Assembly: GCA_010014835.2 (NCBI GenBank)
Contig: JAAAKB020301315.1
Span: 1 to 25,891, forward strand
Source of the DNA: Apostichopus leukothele
Taxonomy: Eukaryota > Echinodermata > Holothuroidea > Aspidochirotida > Stichopodidae
DNA length: 25,891 nucleotides
Direction: 5' to 3'
This document shows positions 1-13,000 of this stretch, piece after piece. The translations under genes and the position numbers were made by a program. Each line of letters starts with the position of its first letter. Position 1 is the stretch's first letter. Under the pieces are notes generated by a model. That model saw nothing but the letters and a program-made list of their open reading frames with translations. It did not search any database and was not told where the DNA came from.

Positions 1-953
1 TTGCCCAATTTCATCCTTTGAGACATATGGCAAGACACCATATCAATTTCAGGCGATTCTGAGAGGGTCGACGTGGAGGCCACTGTTGATTTGGCATGGG
101 TTGACCCATATATTTTTGTGACTACATTAAAATCAAGTGAATAGAATCTATGTCATTACCAGTTTGATAATAAAAACTGGTTTGGAACTGTGATACAAGT
201 AATCATATACCTCTTGCAGAGCTTCACAATTTAATTAGGGATCTTGAAGACAGTGTCTTGCTAAGTAAAGCTGTACCAAAGAGACTAAACCTTTGTTACT
301 TATTCCTTCCTGTTCTGTAAGTACACTGACACTTGTTGTCTGACACTCACTTAGAGTATCATCAAGTTACCCTTAACAAGAAAGTTAGGCCAATCAGCAT
401 ACTGGTGTAAATTTTGTATTGACTGCAATTATAAAAGTAATATCTATTGACAATTGAATGTGCCTAGAGTTGTGAATCCATCGAAACTACTACATTTATT
501 TATACTTACTGTTGTCAGCTAATGCTCCCTCCTCCTTGTGTGATGTTGTTTCATACTGCATTGGTTAATCTATGGGATATTTTGGGAATGATCAGTGACA
601 GAATATAAAATATGGGGACAATTCTGGGGACATCTTAATCCGAGGCAGGTCCATGACATCTGTGGACTGTCCCCAGAAATCAGGAACATTTCATCACCTT
701 GTACTACCTTTATCTATCAGTTAATGCCCTCATATTCCTTTTGTGATGTTGTTTCATAACTGTAGTGGTAACAGTGATCTATGGCAAATTTAGAGTAACT
801 GCTGGGTATCAATCAAACTACTGCACTGTCTAATGCAGTCTGTCATCAGTGAATTGAAACTTTCTAATACTGTTGTTAAGTCATCACATTCTTGTAAATA
901 TAAAGTAGCTTGTTAGCTGTGATCATTGTTGTTTTGTAATCCCTTGCACACAG
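1..953. other. Upstream AMFR intron (3' part), no exon recognised
   Basis: AMFR residues expected before exon A (the earlier membrane helices) are not found here, so this is read as intron sequence ending at the acceptor cccttgcacacag (953). It holds a diverged direct repeat of about 70 bp (near 510-580 and 708-785, sharing tgatgttgtttcata) and a TGGGGACA/TGTCCCCA inverted pair near 614-676. The first ~120 bases are open in two frames but match nothing I recognise. Confidence 0.6.
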
Positions 954-1086
954 ATATGGAATTCATTTATATGATCTCCGCTATGAAGGAGTATGGGAAA
1001 GGCGAGGTATGATAGTTTACTATACAGAGCTTCTTATGGAACTCCTGGTGCTGGGTGTTGATCTGCTACATCATATCCATATGCTG
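954..1086 (+). CDS. AMFR: AMFR exon A: penultimate membrane region
   Basis: The acceptor is cccttgcacacag and the donor is ctg|gtttgt, a weaker but usable 5' splice site. The first base completes a split codon; 44 complete codons follow. Visible blocks are IHLYDLRYEG-WE and YYTELLMELL-LG-DLLHHIHML, corresponding to human IHLWDLNHEGTWE and the LDLMHHIHMLLFGN stretch. The hydrophobic run at residues 22-38 is probably part of a transmembrane helix that continues into exon B. The exon ends on a codon boundary, as exon B requires. Confidence 0.92.
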
Positions 1087-4000
1087 GTTTGTGCTTACTT
1101 ATATCTAGTGGCTTTGTTGCCACAATTAATGTATTTTTACTGTAGTGAATCTTTAATCTAAAGATCTTTTTCTTCATGTAGTCACTGCTGACTTGATTCT
1201 GTGTATGTTTGTTCAAACAACTGTAGATAGACAACACTTTAGTCTTGCAAAAGTGGCTGTTGTTTATTTTGTTTTCCAAATCAGGTACTTTTTAGACTTA
1301 TGCAATTGAAGAAATCAAAAGTTTAAGTGATTAAATAGCTAATCTGCCATTATTAAAATGAGACCAAGTAATAGAAAGAATGGTTAAGAAAAGTTAGCAA
1401 AAATTTTCACATTATAAGCATTACCTGTTCAGTTTTATTTCTAATTCTGATAAAGTATATCATGATTGACTTTTCTTATGGTTCTTCTTTGAGCAGCTTT
1501 GGGGCAACGTCTTTCTCAGCATGGCCAGTCTTGTCATCTGTCTCCAGATTCGATTTCTGTATAACGAAATTCAAAGGAGGGTCCAAAGACATCGCAACTA
1601 CAGGAAAGTTGTCCACAACATGGAAACTAGGTATCATATTTGTGTGCTTCTCAAACAAATATTCCTTCATGTAATCAAGGACTCTAAAATTGTTGGTTTC
1701 TTACCTTAGACAGGAAAGCTACCATTGCTATCAAGTCAGCGTGTGTGTGATGTGAGCTTGTAAACATAAAACACTGACAAATAGGATGCTGAGGGGCTGC
1801 AGCATCCTGCAGTCAGGCTATATACGACAATAGGATCATCTTTTGTGTTATGCAGTTGCCCACAATAGGCACTGCAAGTCCGCCAGGATAATCCCTATTG
1901 ATGGATGTTGATTTAGTCTTGTTGCAGGCGAGTTTGCAGTTGCTACAGCTTTCTTTTTGACACAGTTCCTTACCCAAATAGAACATTATTACTGAAGTTG
2001 ATATTGCTATGTGGATTTGCCTTAGTAGGTTTAAGCAGCCTAATGAAATTGGTGGTGATCAAAGATCATTTGATGTTAAGTCTGAAAACATTTTAAAACG
2101 TGATTACTCAAGTGGGCTTCATTTGCATGATGTAACTTTGAAACTTCTTTCACTATTGAATGGTAGTTATTGCTAATACTCTTCTAAAAATATTTTACAT
2201 ACACATTATCTCATACAAACACATGCAATTTTGTGTACATGGAAATGATAAAATTTGTGTTCTTTCTCTTTGTCATTTGAAATGGAACTCGACTATTGTT
2301 ATGAATTGTATTGTTATGAATTTTTCAGAACATTTCCTATTCAAAATTTACCACATTCTATGCTTGTGTTTATCATGCCATCATGTAATTATATCAAAAT
2401 GGTGGTTCAGGCCATTTCTGTGGTACAGCTAGTTCCGGTTACTAACAAGCAAACGCCTAGTGCAATGAAGTCATCAAAACCTCAATGCATTTTGTATTCT
2501 AGTTATTTTATAATGCTGGTTTTATATTTTTATAAATAATTACTCTGCAAGGAACCTACTGGGAGCCTTGTCACTCTGGTTAGTTATACTGTAATTTCTT
2601 AGAAAATATAAACAATTATTTGATCAGTTATAATTGCTTTTTATCAGAAGGCTTTTCTTCTTCCTCCGTTTTTCTTTCTTTATTTCTTATTTGAAAGTTG
2701 CTTCTTTGGAAGCTTGCTCTTTTGATAGCAATGTAAAAGAAAACAAATTTCACAACCAGATGTACCCAGGACAAACAGTGTTAAGAATGTTTGGGAAACA
2801 AAAAGCAGTTGTCATGAAAATACAAAAGAAAAATGTATGACAGTCCTTGAACATCTGATTTTGCTTGACTTTTTACAGGCAGGGATGGCAGGTAGATTGA
2901 TCATGCCTTTGAAAGATGCAAAACATAATGTTACAGTCTAGCTTGTAAACTTGAGAACTCAAATGTACATCTTGAGTTTAGTTCATACTTGGTGTCAAAT
3001 TTTACAAGGCAGTATCATTGTTTTAGCATAGGTCTCATGCTCCACTGCATGAGATTTGCATGTCTATTACTGATTTGTGAAGCCTGATGAGCTAACTCCT
3101 TGGTATTTTTGGTATGATAATTACAGCGTAAGTAGTGATTTATAAAATGATGTGGGACACATTCAGCAATAAAGATCAAATAGTAACATAAAATAATTAA
3201 CATTTTCAAGAAAATTTATTCTCTACAGTTAAGCATGTATACTTCAAGTTGCACACTATTTTTACATTGAAAGATTTACCACTGCATCTCAAGATGAACT
3301 CCGGGAGAATGATGACGATTGTGCCATTTGCTGGGAGGAAATGAAAACAGCCAGAAAGTTGCCATGTAATCATCTATTTCACGAGTAAGGCAGTGTTATA
3401 TTGACCTCACTGAACTGCTGTTTTAAACTTTAAAGAAGATACCTAGAAAGTGTAAATGTTGCATCATAGCTATTCTATATCAGTATCTTTTTAGTCTACT
3501 ACTCTTTTGATGATATAATCTCACGGGAAGAAATACACATAATTAAACAAGTTCATTGGATATGCTAAACAGGGCTGGGAAACCTTGTGAGCCTTTGCAT
3601 GCTGCTTCACTATAGTGATGCCAAAGTCAGCATTTGTTCTAACCATGTGCTTCAATCGGGGAGTTTCTGTGCATTTAATTGTGTAAAATTATGATGATAT
3701 TCCATATATAAACAGCTCATTGAGGGAGCAGCTGTGATGCTAAAATTTGAACCTGCATTGCATAAAATGAAATATATTTGGGTAATACTGCAGTGATTTT
3801 TATTGGGGATGGGTGGCAGGAAGAAATTGAACAGTTTTATCTTGGAAGAGTGCCAAGATATAAAATTTGAAACTTAGCCAAGCAGCGTTCGTTTTGTGGC
3901 TGCAAACCATGCTGACTGCACTAAAACTGTACTCTTAATATGTATGTACTGCTATCATAGGTATTGTATTTTAACATTAAGCAGCAGTATCTCAAAATCA

Positions 4001-7000
4001 CAGCTAAAGTTGCCGCTTAAAAGACTGCTAAACTGTCAATTTTCGTGATGCTTCACCACAGGGACACCTTGACACTGCCTGCCTTAAAGCAGGCTTGTAG
4101 CCATGCCATGTTGCTCATATGCTATGTGTACTTAGTAGTCTTCCTCCCGAACAACAGCGGGAAATCAGCAGTACTAGCAAATGCATTCACAGGAAATTCA
4201 GGAAAGCTTTTCAACCCTGATGCTGCTTTCCAAAACAATATAAAAGTGAGAGATATTCACCAATATCAAAGATTTCTTGCTTTATCCATAGCGGGTGTCT
4301 GCGATCTTGGCTGGAACATGAGACTTCTTGTCCTACCTGTCGCCATCCTCTAAATATAACCAGGACAGAAGAAGAAACAGGGAGGCAGGCTCAGGAAGGT
4401 AATCCTCCTGCAAGACCTCCAAGACCACCTGGAATACCTACCAGAGTTGTCCCTGGCAATAACAGACGAGGAGGTCATTTCTTCCACTTTGATGGTAAGC
4501 AGAGCTAAAGATACAAACAATCAAGAAAATGCAATCCCTATCAACCAAAATGTATAAATAGGTTCCATTTTTATTCCTTGCCGAAGGCAAAAGCAATTTA
4601 TGCAACAAGGATTTCATGTGTTTGATGTGAATTTATGTGATGCCCTTGGCCTGTAAACATGAGAACTCCAAAAGTCCATAAAGGATTAACTTCATACTTG
4701 GTATGTGGATTCATCTTAATGAGTACAAGATTCCTATAGTTTTTCATAAAGTTAACAAGTCATCTGAAGTCACCAGGGATCAAAAACTGAAACATTTGTA
4801 AAGGTAATTGCTCCCTTAGCCTGAAAACGTGTAAACACAATACCTCAAAGTAATGCTGGGATGTGCGTAGTACTATAGGAATTGTAGCGACAAGTCAATG
4901 GGACTTTAGTGTGTGATTTCTCTCTCATGTATTTAAGTCAATGGAGTAGCGCCATTGACTTACTGTGTATGATCGTCAGAAACAACGTTCGATTGGAAGA
5001 TTTCCCTCGCAGATGGTAATCATTGAAAACTAGAAGCAAACGTTCGGGATTGTTTTATTTTTCATAATAAAATAAAACTGTTAGCAAACTGCTTATCCAC
5101 TAAAGAGTCTGAGTAAGAATATGTGTAAGAGTAAGTTGGCCTGTCATTTCGATCTTGCTAGGATCGAAATGTCAGGCCAACTTACTTTTACACATTTTTT
5201 TTCATATCAGATTATATATTTCGATATCAGCTAACGAAATAACGAATATTTTATTTCCGTGCTATATACTTTTCATTTTGTTTACATTGGAGTTGCAACA
5301 CTGATAATGGTTATAATACCAGTTGTAAAAGCTGTCCCTAACTTCTTTTTTTTCATTTCGTAGCCAATGGCTACTATTATTCCCTTCTGTAGTCTGTACA
5401 GCACTGTTATTAACTGTGTTGTGACGGGGTTGCAATATTGCAACTCCTCGTTATAAACGTGCAGCTCCTCATGTATATAATACAGTGTTCTTTATTTGCT
5501 CCATTAATCTTTACTGTGAAACGTTTTACGTCGTTCATTTACATCTTTGATTGTATTGGCCTAGAAGTTGGTAGCTACTCATGCATAACACTAAATCATA
5601 CATTAGGCCAGTTCCACGAAAATGATGAAATAATCGGTAATCGGCATCGGCCCAATTGTCACAGGAACTAATCAGTAATCGGTAAAGCCAATTATCATTA
5701 TAATCGGTCGAACACTAAGTAGTAGTAAAAACTGTTTGAGAGCTTAATTTGATATTTATATTGTCTGATCCAATAGAGGTGGAGAGCAAACATAAGCAGC
5801 GGCGGCAGTGCGATGTTAGTAGTAATGTTAATTATATGAAGTTATTAACAAGTTTGGAATGAAAGAAACAAAAGCAAATAGAAATTATCGAGGAAGGTTT
5901 CATACCTTATCTTATACCTACATATTGGAACATTGTCAGTGGAGAATATAATTCATTTATTATAGCATCCAATATGTAATTTCTTGAAAAAAAGGGTCAG
6001 TTTTGGTCCCATATTGTTTTCTATGTATATGCGTCCTCTCTGCAGCCTTATTCGTCTTCATGATCTCTGTTATCGTTGTTATGCTGATGATAGCCAAATT
6101 TAGTTGTCGTTCTCTAACAGTGATTCCATTGGAGTGAAGTCTGAAATTGAAAAGTGCTTTGCTGTTGTCAAGAATTTGAATGTCATGTAATTTTCTTCTA
6201 CTAAATGATTCAAAGAGAGAGTTAGTTCTTCTCAAATCTAAACTCCTTCAAATTTTATAGATGTAAAGATAGGTCAAAAGTCGGCTGAAGTTCTGGTGCT
6301 AAAAATCTTTGTATTTCACTAGATCATTCATTGTCAATAGAAACTCACTTTACATATATTGTAAGTCAGCTTATGCTTACCTGAAAAGCATTAGTCGTAT
6401 TGGAAAGTTATTGTCTCAATCTAATACAGAAAAACTTGTGCATGCATTCAATTCTTCCAGACTTGGTAATTGAAACTCTCTGTTGGCTGGTTTACCTGCT
6501 AACAAACTCACCTTGTTTGTTTTCAAAGAGCAGCTGCTCGACTGATCACTGGTGCTCGGAAATTCAATCATATCACAGACATTATGATGGAGCTTCTTTG
6601 GAAAGAATAGACTATATATTACTCCTAATGGTTGACAATTGTATTCATGGCCTGGCACCTAGTTACATATCATCTTCAGTGAAATTTATCTGCTCTGAGA
6701 GCCAATCATTGCTTAAGTAAAGTCTGTCAAACAGTCCACATCATCAGATAACAGTCCAATAGTTTTGTATAGTGATCACACATTCAAAATTTGGCTCTGC
6801 AATTGTGAAACGATCTACCCAGTAATGTTTGCCGAAGCCCTTCCTTTGCTGCATCTCGACAAAACATAAATTTTCATATTTGGTCACCATGACGAGTTGA
6901 TGCATCGTGACAAACCAGAACAAACAGACATCTCCAGAACCAGAACATAAAAGGAGCTCATATATGCATAAATGGATAATGCTTGGGTTTTACATTGTAA

Positions 7001-10000
7001 TGAGTGACGAAAGAAATAGCTCACTTTACCGATGATTGTGGTATATTTGTAAGCCCTTCAATGTCCTACATCTGGAATGTTTACAACAGATTGTTCTAGT
7101 CCAAACTATACGAGGCATTTCCTACTCCACGATAAAAATGGAACCAGCTGAATAAAGGTTGTCATGAAATAATATTGTAACACTTTCCAGAGAACGAAGA
7201 CATACACAAAATAAATCCAGAGAGGTAATTGTACAGTTAACCCAGATAAATTGAATACAAAACGACTTCTTACAGTAAAGGTTGAGTGGGTAGATCAAGA
7301 TGCGTTGTACAATCTTGAGGCTACGTGGCCATGAAGCCTACCAACAAGATGTTCCTTCAAACAGCAACCAGAGTAGACAGTCCCTGGCCCAACCAAGTAA
7401 TTCATTTTATATAAATCCCCTAACAAGCCATAATCTGGTAACAATAAAAACTGGTCTACTTAATGCCGAAAGAGATAATCCCCATATAATTCCAAAGAGG
7501 ATATAAACTACCACAATGGCTCCAAACAGTACTCCCCCATTGCTCCACAGCTTAACAGTAACAGCGTTACACTATATTATAGCCTAATGGAAACAAGTTT
7601 TCTTTAGTTGTTATTTTAAAAGGAGGGTGGGGTCTGTCATATGCAGACACTAGTATGAAGTGCAGTTGGGGCTATTAGGTAAATGTTTATGCTTATTTAA
7701 AAATGTGTGAAATGTTATCATTCTATTATGATGTAGGTTGGGTACTTAGTCACTTTTATGGTTAATACTTTAACAGTACACTGGTTTGACTGGTAGCCTT
7801 CAGGATTTCATCTATAGCTGGAAAGAAATGTAGCAGTTAGACAATAAAAACTTGGCACTTTAGTCTCACTGTGTCTACAATGTATCTCAGCAAAGCTATT
7901 TACAAACTGGTTTCACCTATTGACAGATGTTTGTATAAAGTGCTCCAATAACACAGCTAGACAGGTCTTGACAAATTGAAAGTGGATAATAGGTCCCTCA
8001 AGCTGATGGCAAAATCATACCTTTATATAGACTCAGACCTACCCTTTTTAGGTTTTACTACATGAAATGCTTCAGCATTTGTTGCACAGTGTTAGCAGTA
8101 ATCATTATATATTGCTAAGCAAACGTCAAGAGGTATTGGTAGCATGCCTCAACCCATTTGAGCAAAAATAAAGGTTATCCTGCACCATGGTTGAGATGGC
8201 TCCTGGCAGTTATATACATGTAGCTCAAAATGATGTAGAGGTTTCAGTTGACTCAAACATTTACTAAATGCATTGTTATAAAGTGGCTCTTAATTTGTTA
8301 TATTTGTTTATGTCTCTGGTGCTGTGTTTTTCATTCTAAAGGTTCCTTAATTGCTTCATGGATGCCCAGTTTCTCTGTTGAAGTTACCCATGCCAATGCA
8401 GTGAGAAGAATACAAATTGCAAACAGGAACTCTCAGCTCAATAACATGGTGAGAATGTGACTTCTGTAACATGCAGACTACAGTCTTTGTGAGTTAAGTT
8501 TTTTAGCTGAACTAGTTAAGCTATTTTCATGGCAACATGTCTGTCATTCCAGCCATCATTCTTTTGACAATTGTTGCAAGGCTACTACTAGCAGGACTGC
8601 AGATCGTTTGCTGAAAACTTGGTAAAGCCGTAAAATATTTAGAGAAGTGACAGTTTCATCAGTAAATTTAGGTCAAAGGTCATTTGGTCAAATCATGCAA
8701 AAGCCTACTCCTAGGGTTTATGTATCAATCATCAAACTTGTTCATAGTGACCAGTAGATGTACTTTACTTTAAGGTCAAACATTATTTGAGGTTGGGATG
8801 GGGGGTGGGAATGAAAATTGTCTTTCCTCTCATGGTTTATGTTTGATTTTCATCAAGACTTGATCATAACAATCAGCAGATGATGAGACTAAAACTTATA
8901 CTTTACATTTTATTATGGTCAATGGTCAAAACTGCAAAAACAAAAAGGCCATTTCCTTGGGTTTATGTTTGATTTTGCTGATGGGCAATTTGGCCTTAAC
9001 TTTCGGAACAATTGTCGTTTCGGAATCAAGAGCTGATAACAGCACGGATGCACATAATTGCCTATTCCTCTGATGGTTTATGTTTGTGGGGGGAGGGGGT
9101 TGGTAGGAGGAGAATGAGCACACATGATGACTTTTCTTGTAAAAACTTTCACTTTCATGATGATTGTTTGAATTCATGAGAGAAAGCTAGAAATATGAGA
9201 GATGATACAGTACTAGGATAGTGAGTATTCACATAGTGTTAGTATATACCATGGCAATTCATCTCATATAGTGTTAGTATATACCATGACAATTCATCTC
9301 ACATAGTGTAAGTATATACCATGGCAATTCATCTCACATAGTGTAAGTATATACCATGGCAATTCATCTCACATAGTGTAAGTATATATATATATATATA
9401 TATATAAGTATATATATTCATCTGTCTTTCTGTCTGGCTCAGTTGAGGTTCTATTGGCCAAAACCTTGTTTGATGGAACATAAAGCATTTATTGCAATAA
9501 GTTAGCCATTTATTATTCTGTTGTGCTGAGTTGTTTGTATTATGTTTAATTTATTTCTGATAGTATGATCAAGACTTGTTTCTGCCCGATGTAAGATTGT
9601 GGTTTCTTTCTCCACAGGCAAATCTGGTTGTTCAGATGTTTCCTCGTGTATCTCATGAGACGGCCATGAATGATCTCAGGATAACACGATCAGTGGAACT
9701 CACTGTTGAGAATATTTTGGAAGGAAGGCTAGTAAGTCTTAACCGTAAATAACATAAATTTGTGTTACAGGTTCAAGTGTGTCATTTTGGATGTCATGCA
9801 TATCTTATTGAGGATTCTTTAGAATACATTGCATCTCAGGTTTCCAATTGTTCAGGTACCTGCCCCACATTGTTATAAACACCTGTCAGAAATTATTACA
9901 TAGAACCAAATCTATGGTTTCTATGTGTGTGTTTTGTGATGCTTTGCTTGTAAACAAGATATCTTAAGAAAGAAATTTGGATGGATCTCTTTTCACAGTC

Positions 10001-13000
10001 TATACATGTTCCATATTGTGTACAAGTAGCTAATTGTTTTGGAGGTGAAAGGCCATGTGAGTTGAAGAGCAGTCAAAATGTGAGAGCTCTCTAAATACAG
10101 CAAATCTGAAATGAAAGCCATTTAATATGTGGATTCCCCTATATTAAGTACAAGAAGAATGGTTTTTGGTTTCAATGATAATCGCAACCTGTGCAGTGGT
10201 GATGTCATATGTGTGTTTGTGATGCCTTGCTTGTCACCAGAACACACAATATCTAAAGAAGGGAATCTCACACAGATCCCATACTTTGCTGCCTGGAGGT
10301 ATTAAACTCTACATATAGTCAGGAATCATGCCATCATGTGATTTCTCTGACTGGATGGTCAGATGTGTGATACTTCTGTCTGTCCTCGTCATCACATCAC
10401 AGATTACCGTCAAACAAACATACTTGTGTATCTGTTCCTAGCTTTCCAGTGGTGAAAATGGATGTGTTGCAATTCCCTCTGTAGTAAGGGAGGGTTGCTT
10501 TATCCAGTCATACCTTGAGTCAAGGAAATGGTATTGAAAGATGGGGTTTTCAGAAATATTGTGAAATAGTTTTCTCTATATGATAAGAGCAGCAAAATGT
10601 TCAAGCCTGCAGCTATCTGAAAGGCTTACTCTCATTATTAGCAAGCTAGGTTTAAACAATTCATTTGTGAAGGGGCACAATTAATATAACAGAAATATAG
10701 GTCAGATATAGCTGTGTTATTTATATGTGGGATATACCATTGGAAGTTAGTACCATGGGAAGATAGAACCATGGAAAGGTAGTACCATGGGAACATAGTA
10801 CCATGGAAAGATAGATTGGAAGTTAGTACCATGGGAAGATAGAACCATGGAAAAATAGTACCATGGGCACATAGTACTGTGGGAACATATTACCATGGAA
10901 ACATAGTACCATGGAAAGATAGAATGGAAGATAGTACCGTGGGAAGATTGCACTGTGGGAAAGAGCACCTTGGGACGATAGAACCGCCGGGAGATAGCAT
11001 CGCGGGAAGATAGCACCGCGGGAAGATAGCATGGTGGGGAGATAGCACTGTGGGAAAGACCACCATGGCAAGATACCACCGTGGGAAGAGCACCATGGGA
11101 AGACAGTACCATGGGTAGATAGTACCACAGGTAGATAGTACCATGGGATTTGTTAGAAGAGCTTAACAATTGTTGCAAGCTGCTCTTTTGAACTTTTCAA
11201 TAGTGCTTTATAATTGTATCATTAGCTCAGTTGGCATAGCCACTGCAAATAGCCATTGCAAAGTGTCTATGTACGCATTTGTCTCCCTATCTGTATCTGA
11301 AAACATCAGTTTAGTATGTAAAAGGTCTTCGGGTTCCATATGTAAAATCTTTTAATCTGATTCCCTCATGGATTTAATTTGTCTGTATGAAAGTTAGTAG
11401 CAATGGTGATGTGCACAAAGGTTTGGAAAAAATATATTGTAATTGGCTATTACACATGGCAATATGTATCTACTATTGGCCATAGTGTGTTTAACCATCA
11501 GGTAGTAGTGGCTCTAGAAGAAATGGTACAAGAAAGAAGATCAGAGGATATATGAAGGTATAGGAGGCTAAAAGAGCAACTGGTTCAAACCTGTTTCCCT
11601 CCTAGAAGCTTGCTCAAAATGTCAGCAAGCTAGGTATAAACAATTCAGTTGTGTTGGGTCACAATAAACAAGCACAGCAAAATAGGTCAAAGATTTTCTC
11701 AGCAGGTTTGTTGAGAAATAAACCTTAGGCTAGTTATCCTCACTGATTGATTCCTTTCCATAGGCAGAAGGAAGCTATGCTATCGTGATGACGTGTGTAT
11801 ATGTGACACTTGCTTGTAAACACCGTAACTCAAAAGTTCATGGTGGATTAACATAGTTAGTATGTGGATCCGTCTTATTGAGTACAAGAACCCTATTGTT
11901 TTCAGTGAAGTTCAATGGTCATTTGGGGGCAACAGAGGTCAAAGTATGAAAACTTTGTAAACTTGATAACCCAAAAAGTTCCCATTTGTTGAACTTCATA
12001 CTTGATATGCAGCTCCAGCTTTGTGAGTGCAAGAACCCTATTGAAATTGGTAGAGGTCAAAGGTCAGACGATGTCGACGTGTGTCAAAGTCTGAAAATGT
12101 TTTAACCATGATAACTCCAAAATTGAAGCTACAATTAATCTGTGAATTCTCCAATGCTATGATTTTCTGTTTGGTGAACATAGTTTGGTCAAATTCAGTT
12201 TAGTTTTGTGAAGGGGCTCTATAGGTCTTTAACAGAACATTCAGACATCCAGGGAATAAAATCTGCTTGAGAGAGTTCATTGGTCTTGCTTTAAACTGCA
12301 CTCTAACCGCTCTATACTCTCTAAGTTCTATACTGTAGAATTCTTACCAGTGAATTAAATGGTTGATGCCCACAAGGGAGTGCTACAAATAAGAGCTGGA
12401 AAGATCTGATCATTTCTGGGTCTCCCTTAATTCTTGGACTCACTTGCTCTACATTAATAAGATAGTTATTTGGAATTTTGAGGACATTGTATGGCAAGGA
12501 ATCACAGAGCCAACTGGCTTTCTGGTTTTGGTTGAGATTCAAGCAGGGTCACAACTATCCTCATGTGATAAGCTCTTCTAGAAGTACTCATCAATAAGTA
12601 AATCTTGTGGGTTTGATGTAACTGAAGTGAAAATAAATTGAATTTCACTGTGGTGTTAAATATATTTGCAAGATTGGGCTTCAGGCCGGTTTTCAGCTCA
12701 ACTAGTTGAGCAATTATCATGTCAATGCATCTGTCGGTCTCTTAACAATGGTTGCGCAGCTACTGTTCTCAGGCTCTTAGTAGATTTTTTTATCACTCCT
12801 GGTGAGGTTGGAACATATATAAGAGTGTAACAATCTCATTGAAATAGGTCAAAGGTCCTTTAGGGGTCTTGAAGGGTAATACAGGGAAATCACACAAACA
12901 TCTCCTTTGGGTTTATATATGACTTCAGCCAAACTTTGTAATAGTAATCAGCAGATAATGGGTCATACAGGTGTACTCAATTTTCAGGTCAAAGGTCATT

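Larger units (their letters stand above)
4495..8341 (+). other. AMFR intron D-E (3,847 bp), repeat-bearing
   Basis: It carries a dispersed-repeat copy (4572-4870), two inverted repeats (4934-4960 and 5121-5195), an ATCGG-rich stretch (5630-5718) and a truncated LINE (5993-6850). A minus-strand hydrophobic open stretch lies at 7407-7571. 6850-7400 and 7575-8340 have no feature I can name. The intron ends in a TGTTTTTCATTCTAAAG acceptor. Confidence 0.8.
8449..9617 (+). other. AMFR intron E-F (1,169 bp), repeat-bearing
   Basis: 8495-9000 is a dispersed-repeat copy with an exact AGGTCAAAGGTCA at 8670-8682. 9231-9406 is a 35-bp tandem repeat with a TA run. A run of G around 9087-9104 sits between them. 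The acceptor is ttctttctccacag. Confidence 0.8.

Noticed and set aside
1-117. Open frames at the window start as an upstream AMFR exon
   Set aside because: Neither frame resembles the AMFR sequence expected before exon A, and both end without a matching donor phase.
1034-1279. Minus-strand frame across exon A
   Set aside because: It is the antisense shadow of a conserved coding exon and has no recognisable domain.
4045-4353. 102-codon plus-strand frame upstream of and overlapping exon D
   Set aside because: It overlaps exon D in a different frame and loses the RING cysteines, while the upstream part is intronic.
9231-9406. Possible CRISPR-like array
   Set aside because: The 35-bp units are directly contiguous with no unique spacers, and the context is a eukaryotic intron.
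10638-11178. Several overlapping long minus-strand open frames rich in His, Gly, Phe, Pro, Trp and Tyr
   Set aside because: They are translations of the 16-bp minisatellite. The unit contains no stop and its length is not a multiple of three, so all frames of that strand stay open.
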